Shown: one piece after another, positions 59,483 to 64,000 of the stretch
How positions within the stretch are numbered: position 1 is the stretch's first letter
Layout: each line of letters opens with the position of its first letter
Assembly (NCBI RefSeq): GCF_958304185.1
Contig: NZ_OY284436.1
Coordinates: forward strand, 79,501-143,500
Length of the DNA: 64,000 nt
Direction of reading: 5' to 3'
Origin: an uncultured Erythrobacter sp.
GTDB lineage: Bacteria > Pseudomonadota > Alphaproteobacteria > Sphingomonadales > Sphingomonadaceae
Notes under the pieces: generated by a model
What the model saw: only the letters and a program-made list of their open reading frames with translations
What the model was told of the DNA's origin: nothing
Databases searched by the model: none
Translations under genes and position numbers: made by a program

Positions 59483-60613
59483 ATGACACGGCAGAATGCC
59501 TCGCTCGGTGCAGAAACCGTGATGCTGCTGGTGGGCGGCGGCCATGCGCATGCCGCGGTGCTGGCGGACTGGGCGAAGCGCGGCGCGCCTGCGGGTGTGC
59601 GGGGGGTGCTGCTGACGCCGGAGCGGCACTTGCGCTATTCCGGCATGGTGCCCGGCTGGATCGCGCTGCAGCACGCGCAGGATGACGGGCTGGTCGATCT
59701 GGCCGCGCTGGCGGCGCGCGCGGGCGTAGCGTTGGTGCTGGATCGCTGCACCGGCCTCGACCCGGAGGCGAGGGTGGTGCGCACCGCAGCGGGTGAGGCA
59801 ATCAGCTTTGACATTGTTTCCTTTGATACCGGTGGGGAAGGGCAGGCGGCGAGGCTGCTGGGCGATGATCCCCGCTTGATCGATGTTCGCCCCATCGGCG
59901 CCTTCGTCGACCATCTCGCTGCGCTTGGACCCTTGGCGCGGATCGTGGTCGCGGGCGGCGGGGCAGGGGGCGTGGAACTGGCTTTTGCACTCCGCAATCG
60001 CGCCGGAGCCAGCCTGCGCCCAGCCGTCACGCTGGCGGCGGGGCCGGGCGGATTGCTCCCCGGCTTCGCGCCCGCCGTGCAAGCCCGCGCCGCCCGAGCG
60101 CTGACGCGGCAGGGGATTACGGTGCTGGCCGCCGAAGCGCGCTTTGAAACCGGCGCGATCTTCGCAGGCGGGCAATCGCTGGAACCCGCCGACTGCATCA
60201 TCGCCGCCACCGGCAGCGCTGCGCCGGGTTGGGTGCGGGTGAGCGGCATCGCCACCGATGCGGCGGGCTTCCTCGCGGTGGACGCACACCAGCGCTCCAC
60301 CTCACACCCCCACATCTTTGCCGCCGGGGATGTCGCCGCGCGCACGGACCGTCCGCTCGCCCATTCCGGCGTCCATGCCGTGTTTGCAGGCCCGGTGCTC
60401 GCCGCCAACCTGCGCGCTGTGCTGGCGGGCGAGGCTCCGCGCCGCATCTATCGCCCGCGCTGGAACAATCTCTACCTGATGAACACCGGCGACGGCAGCG
60501 CGATTGCCAGCTATGGCCCGCTCGCCGCCGAGGGCCGCTGGGTGCTGGCGCTCAAGCATTGGATCGACAAGCGCTGGATTGCACAATACGCCCGCATTGC
60601 GCAGATGGCGTAA
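59483..60613 (+). CDS. FAD-dependent oxidoreductase, TIGR03169 type, standalone
   Basis: A 376-residue flavoprotein with GGGHAHAAVLADWAKRG at the start, RHLRYSGMVPGWIAL, NAD-binding GGGAGGVELAFALRN, and FAD-end motif HPHIFAAGDVAAR. It matches the family often fused to or encoded beside selenide water dikinase (SelD); here no SelD domain or gene is present. It probably transfers electrons from NADH to a quinone or other acceptor. The next gene begins 41 bases later. Confidence 0.82.
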   Translation: MTRQNASLGAETVMLLVGGGHAHAAVLADWAKRGAPAGVRGVLLTPERHLRYSGMVPGWIALQHAQDDGLVDLAALAARAGVALVLDRCTGLDPEARVVRTAAGEAISFDIVSFDTGGEGQAARLLGDDPRLIDVRPIGAFVDHLAALGPLARIVVAGGGAGGVELAFALRNRAGASLRPAVTLAAGPGGLLPGFAPAVQARAARALTRQGITVLAAEARFETGAIFAGGQSLEPADCIIAATGSAAPGWVRVSGIATDAAGFLAVDAHQRSTSHPHIFAAGDVAARTDRPLAHSGVHAVFAGPVLAANLRAVLAGEAPRRIYRPRWNNLYLMNTGDGSAIASYGPLAAEGRWVLALKHWIDKRWIAQYARIAQMA

Positions 60614-60654
60614 CCCTCGCAGCAGCCGACGCGAATGTGCAGGCAGGAGATCGT

Positions 60655-62796
60655 GTGAAAAAGCTTGCCATCCTTGCCGTGCTGGCCGCCATCATCGCGG
60701 CCTATTTTGTCTTCGATCTCGGGCAATATCTGACGCTTGAGGGGATCAAGCAGTTGGTCGCCGAGTGGGAGGCGTTTTACGCCGACAACCCTGTGCTGGT
60801 GCTGGCGGGGTTCTTCGCCGCCTATGTTGCGGTGACGGCGGCATCGCTGCCCGGTGCGGCGATCATGACGCTGGCGGCGGGCGCGCTGTTCGGGGTGGTG
60901 ACGGGGACGATCCTCGTCTCCTTCGCCTCGACTCTTGGCGCGACGCTGGCCTTCCTCTCGTCGCGCTATGTGCTGCGCGACAGCATCGAGGCGCGGTTCG
61001 GTGAGCGGCTGAAGGCGATCAACGCCGGGATGGAGCGCGATGGGGCGTTCTACCTCTTCAGCTTGCGGATGATCCCGGCCTTCCCCTTCTTCGTGGTCAA
61101 TTTGGTGATGGGCCTGACCCGCATCCGGACGCTGACCTATGTCTGGGTGAGCCAGATCGGAATGTTGCTGGGCACGGCGGTCTATGTGAACGCGGGCACG
61201 CAGCTGGCGCAGATCGAGAGCCTGTCGGGCATCGCCTCGCCCGGTGTGCTGGGCAGCTTCGTGCTGCTGGGCATCGCGCCGTGGTTGGCGAAGCTGGTGA
61301 TCGGCCTGATCAAGCGCCGCAAGGTCTATGCCGGGTTCAAGCGTCCCAAGGCATTCGACCGCAATCTGGTGGTGATCGGGGCGGGCTCTGCGGGGCTCGT
61401 CTCGGCACTGATCGCCGCGACGGTCAAGGCCAAGGTCACGCTGGTCGAGGCCAACGAAATGGGCGGCGATTGCCTCAACACCGGCTGCGTGCCCTCCAAG
61501 GCCCTGATCAAGAGCGCCAAGGTCGCCGCGATGATGCGCGGGGCGGACAAGTACGGACTCACCCCGACCGAGCCGGAAGTCCCGTTCCGCGCGGTGATCG
61601 CCCGCGTGCTGGGCGCGGTGAAGGCCATTGAACCGCATGATTCGGTCGAACGTTATGAGGGTCTCGACGTCGATGTTGTGAAGGGCTATGCCAAGATCAT
61701 CGACCCTTGGACGGTCGAGATCGCGCGCAATGACGGCGGCACCCAGCGCCTCACCACCCGCAGCATCGTGATCGCCAGCGGCGCCGAGCCGGTGGTGCCG
61801 CCGATCCCAGGCATTGAGACCAGCGGCTATCTCACCAGTGAGACCATGTGGGACGCCTTCGCTCAGATGGACGCAGCCCCGGCGCGGGTCGCCGTGCTGG
61901 GCGGTGGGCCGATCGGCTGCGAGTTGGCGCAAGCGCTGGCGCGGCTGGGCTCCAAGGTGACACAGGTCGAAATGGCCGATGCGCTGCTGGGGCGCGAGGA
62001 TGCGGATGTCTCCGACCTTGCGCGCAGCGTGCTGGAGGCGGACGGCGTGCGCGTGTTGACGGGCCACAAGGCCGTGCGGATCGAAGAACGCACGCTGATC
62101 GCCGAGGCGGGCGGGCAGGGGGCGCGTATCCCGTTCGACGTGCTGCTGGTCGCGGTCGGGCGCAAGGCGCGGCTCACCGGGTTTGGGCTAGAGGATATCG
62201 GCGTCGATACCGCCAAGACCGTGGTCACCGACGAATTCCTCGCCACCAAATTCCCCAACATCTTTGCCGCGGGCGATGTGGCGGGCCCCTACCAGTTCAC
62301 CCACACCGCCAGCCATCAGGCCTGGTACGCCAGCGTCAACGCGCTGTTCGGGAGCCTGCGCAAGTTCAAGGCCGATTACCGCGTGATCCCCGCCGTCACC
62401 TTCCTTGATCCCGAATTCGCCCGCGTCGGCCTCAACGAACGCGAGGCGGCGGAGCAGGGCATCGCGGTCGAAGTCACCCGCTACGACCTCGACGATCTCG
62501 ACCGCGCGATTGCTGAGAGCGAGACCCGCGGCTTCGTGAAGGTGCTGACCCCGGCCGGCGGCAAGGACACAGTGCTGGGGGCCACCATTGTGGGCGCCCA
62601 CGCGGGCGAGTTGCTCGCCGAATATGTGCTGGCGATGAAGCACGGCATCGGGCTCAACAAGATCCTCGGCACGATCCACGCCTATCCCACGATGGTTGAA
62701 GCGAACAAGTTCGCCGCCGGTAACTGGAAGAAGGCGCACAAGCCCGAAGGCCTGCTCAAATGGGTCGAGCGCTATCACACCTGGCTGCGGGGCTAG
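60655..62796 (+). CDS. TVP38/TMEM64-mercuric-reductase-like fusion oxidoreductase
   Basis: A 713-residue protein starting at GTG (AGGAGA at normal distance). Residues 1-225 form a TVP38/TMEM64 (SNARE-associated, DedA-like) membrane domain (YVAVTAASLPGAAIMTLAAG, FSLRMIPAFPFFVVNLVMGL). Residues from about 238 form a pyridine nucleotide-disulfide oxidoreductase with FAD motif GAGSAGLVSA, redox cysteines C273 and C278 (GGDCLNTGCVPSK), NAD site GGGPIGCELAQAL and the C-terminal HAYPTMVEANK. The order is like membrane-tethered MerA relatives. A role in thiol or metal redox at the membrane is likely; the substrate is unknown. Confidence 0.88.
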   Translation: MKKLAILAVLAAIIAAYFVFDLGQYLTLEGIKQLVAEWEAFYADNPVLVLAGFFAAYVAVTAASLPGAAIMTLAAGALFGVVTGTILVSFASTLGATLAFLSSRYVLRDSIEARFGERLKAINAGMERDGAFYLFSLRMIPAFPFFVVNLVMGLTRIRTLTYVWVSQIGMLLGTAVYVNAGTQLAQIESLSGIASPGVLGSFVLLGIAPWLAKLVIGLIKRRKVYAGFKRPKAFDRNLVVIGAGSAGLVSALIAATVKAKVTLVEANEMGGDCLNTGCVPSKALIKSAKVAAMMRGADKYGLTPTEPEVPFRAVIARVLGAVKAIEPHDSVERYEGLDVDVVKGYAKIIDPWTVEIARNDGGTQRLTTRSIVIASGAEPVVPPIPGIETSGYLTSETMWDAFAQMDAAPARVAVLGGGPIGCELAQALARLGSKVTQVEMADALLGREDADVSDLARSVLEADGVRVLTGHKAVRIEERTLIAEAGGQGARIPFDVLLVAVGRKARLTGFGLEDIGVDTAKTVVTDEFLATKFPNIFAAGDVAGPYQFTHTASHQAWYASVNALFGSLRKFKADYRVIPAVTFLDPEFARVGLNEREAAEQGIAVEVTRYDLDDLDRAIAESETRGFVKVLTPAGGKDTVLGATIVGAHAGELLAEYVLAMKHGIGLNKILGTIHAYPTMVEANKFAAGNWKKAHKPEGLLKWVERYHTWLRG

Positions 62797-62802
62797 GGCG
62801 GC

Positions 62803-64000
62803 GTGGAGTTGTTCGACCAGCTGCGCGGGATCATCGGCATTACGGTGCTGATCGGGATCGCATGGGCCATCAGTGAGAACCGCAAGGCCCACCCCGGCTG
62901 GCGCTGGATCGCAGGCGCGCTGGCGCTTCAGGGCTTGCTGGCGGTGCTTATCGCCCGAGTCCCGATTGTCTGGCAGGCGGTCGGCCTCGTCAATAATGCG
63001 GTCAGCGCAGTCGAGGCGGCGACGCTCAAGGGCTCGTCCTATATGTTCGGCTATCTTGGCGGGGCGGAGTTGCCGTTTGCTTTGAAGGACGGCGCGCAGC
63101 CGCCGCTGGTGATCGCCTTCCAGATCCTGCCGCTGGTGATCGTCTTCTCTGCGCTGGCCGCGCTGCTGTGGCATTGGGGCGTGCTGCGCTGGATGGTGAA
63201 CGGCCTCAGCTTCCTGCTGCGCCGCAGCCTAGGCGTGAGCGGCGTCGTCGGTCTGTCGGGCGGGGCGAGCGTGTTTCTCGGCGTGGTCGAAGCGCCGCTG
63301 GTCACCCGCGCCTATTTCGCACGCATCAGTCGGACCGAGCTGTTCCAGATCATGACGCTGACGATGGCGACCATCAGCGGCGCGATCCTGATCCTTTATG
63401 CGACGACCTTGCGCGAGACGGTGCCGGACGCGGTCGGCCACATGATCTCCGCCTCGCTGATCTCGCTACCCGCCGCGCTGCTGATCGCGCGGCTGATGGT
63501 GCCGGGCAGGCCTGATGATGTTGCGACCGAGGTGGAAAAGGAAGACCCCGGCCTGCGTTACGAATCGAGCATTGATGCCATCGTCAAAGGCACGATGGAC
63601 GGGATGCAGCTGTTCCTTGCGGTGATCGCGGTGATCATCACGGTGTTCGCGTTGGTGGCGCTGGTCGATATGGTGCTGGCGATGCTGCCGCTGGTGGATG
63701 GCGATCCGCTCAGCCTCAAGCGCCTGCTTGGCTGGGTGCTGGCGCCGTTCATGTGGCTGCTGGGCGTGCCGTGGAGCGAAGCGCAGGCAGCGGGCGGCTT
63801 GATGGGGACCAAGGCGGTGCTCAACGAATATGTCGCCTATCTCGAACTCGCCGCGCTGCCGGACGGGACGCTGGGGCCGCGCAGCCTGCTGATCGTCACC
63901 TATGCGCTGTGCGGCGTGGCAAACCTCGCCAGCGTCGGCCTGCTGGTTTCGACCATCGGCACGCTTTGCCCCGAACGCCGTGCGGAAGCGGCGGGGCTGG
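62803..64000 (+). CDS. Concentrative nucleoside transporter (NupC/CNT), 3' end beyond window
   Basis: An open frame begins at a GTG (62803), seven bases after the previous stop, and runs to the end of the window (399 codons). The protein has the CNT pattern: N-terminal helices, PPLVIAFQILPLVIVFSALA, LRRSLGVSGVVGLSGGASVF, and GVVEAPLVTRAYFARISRTE followed by MTLTMATISGAILILYA. In many CNTs the EAPL motif is preceded by GQT; here it reads GVV. CNTs import nucleosides with Na+ or H+. It is probably full length but cut by the window. Confidence 0.9.
   Translation, partial: MELFDQLRGIIGITVLIGIAWAISENRKAHPGWRWIAGALALQGLLAVLIARVPIVWQAVGLVNNAVSAVEAATLKGSSYMFGYLGGAELPFALKDGAQPPLVIAFQILPLVIVFSALAALLWHWGVLRWMVNGLSFLLRRSLGVSGVVGLSGGASVFLGVVEAPLVTRAYFARISRTELFQIMTLTMATISGAILILYATTLRETVPDAVGHMISASLISLPAALLIARLMVPGRPDDVATEVEKEDPGLRYESSIDAIVKGTMDGMQLFLAVIAVIITVFALVALVDMVLAMLPLVDGDPLSLKRLLGWVLAPFMWLLGVPWSEAQAAGGLMGTKAVLNEYVAYLELAALPDGTLGPRSLLIVTYALCGVANLASVGLLVSTIGTLCPERRAEAAGL

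Overview
The window is a GC-rich, densely coded stretch of an alphaproteobacterial chromosome, most likely Sphingomonadales (Erythrobacter/Porphyrobacter/Sphingomonas type). The lineage call rests on protein families read in the sequence: ChpT (CtrA phosphorelay), ATP12-type chaperone, the TauE/SafE plus TIGR02186 pair, RskA/ECF with fasciclin proteins, and an MlaE with a fused STAS domain. No phage, insertion-sequence transposase, integrase or CRISPR array was seen; this is core chromosome sprinkled with small palindromic repeats.

Layout. 1-4.4 kb: a TPR protein (cut by the window edge), a ribbon-helix-helix protein, an orphan ParA-like ATPase, a divergent Sel1/SPOR protein and a DUF418 membrane protein. 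4.5-9.7 kb: iron storage pair bfd/bfr with Fur-like palindromes, der, a DUF3297 gene, tRNA-Leu(UAG) and trigger factor with a long Lys/Ala tail. 9.7-14.1 kb: secreted amidase, clpP-clpX, and a small phosphatase-like gene. 14.2-18.7 kb: two fasciclin paralogues sharing one promoter architecture, next to an operon mtgA / cation diffusion facilitator / ECF sigma / RskA anti-sigma. 18.8-24.9 kb: M20 peptidase, a perfect parS site and an 11-bp-phased repeat array, rpoH, rluD, a JAMM peptidase, chpT, a peptidoglycan amidase and aqpZ. 25-30.9 kb: rnpB, a pentapeptide/LprI protein, ugd, a phosphoesterase, a SIMPL protein and a glyoxalase. 31-37.2 kb: an NfrB/NfrA-like envelope glycan pair, TauE/SafE plus TIGR02186, and a HerA-like ATPase. 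37.4-44.9 kb: queE, valS (carrying an in-frame palindromic insertion) and an Mla-type lipid transport operon. 44.9-48.8 kb: a translationally overlapped minus-strand operon from crcB to the ATP12 chaperone gene. 49-54.9 kb: rpsU, an FKBP, gatC-gatA-small ORF-gatB, a hydrolase and trmL. 54.9-59.2 kb: a type I secretion-like operon whose ABC protein has lost every ATPase motif. 59.5-64 kb: two flavoprotein oxidoreductases, one fused to a TVP38 membrane domain, and a CNT nucleoside transporter cut by the window end.

Four families of short palindromic repeats fill most larger gaps (about 4.4, 9.6, 13.6, 25.4, 27.2, 37.2, 38.2, 50.3 and 52.1 kb). Some supply the ribosome binding sites of queE and gatB, one family shows compensatory changes that preserve hairpins, and one copy lies in frame inside valS. 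The most unusual items are the dead-NBD secretion operon, the valS insertion, the shared fasciclin promoter, and the parS/phased-repeat region beside rpoH.
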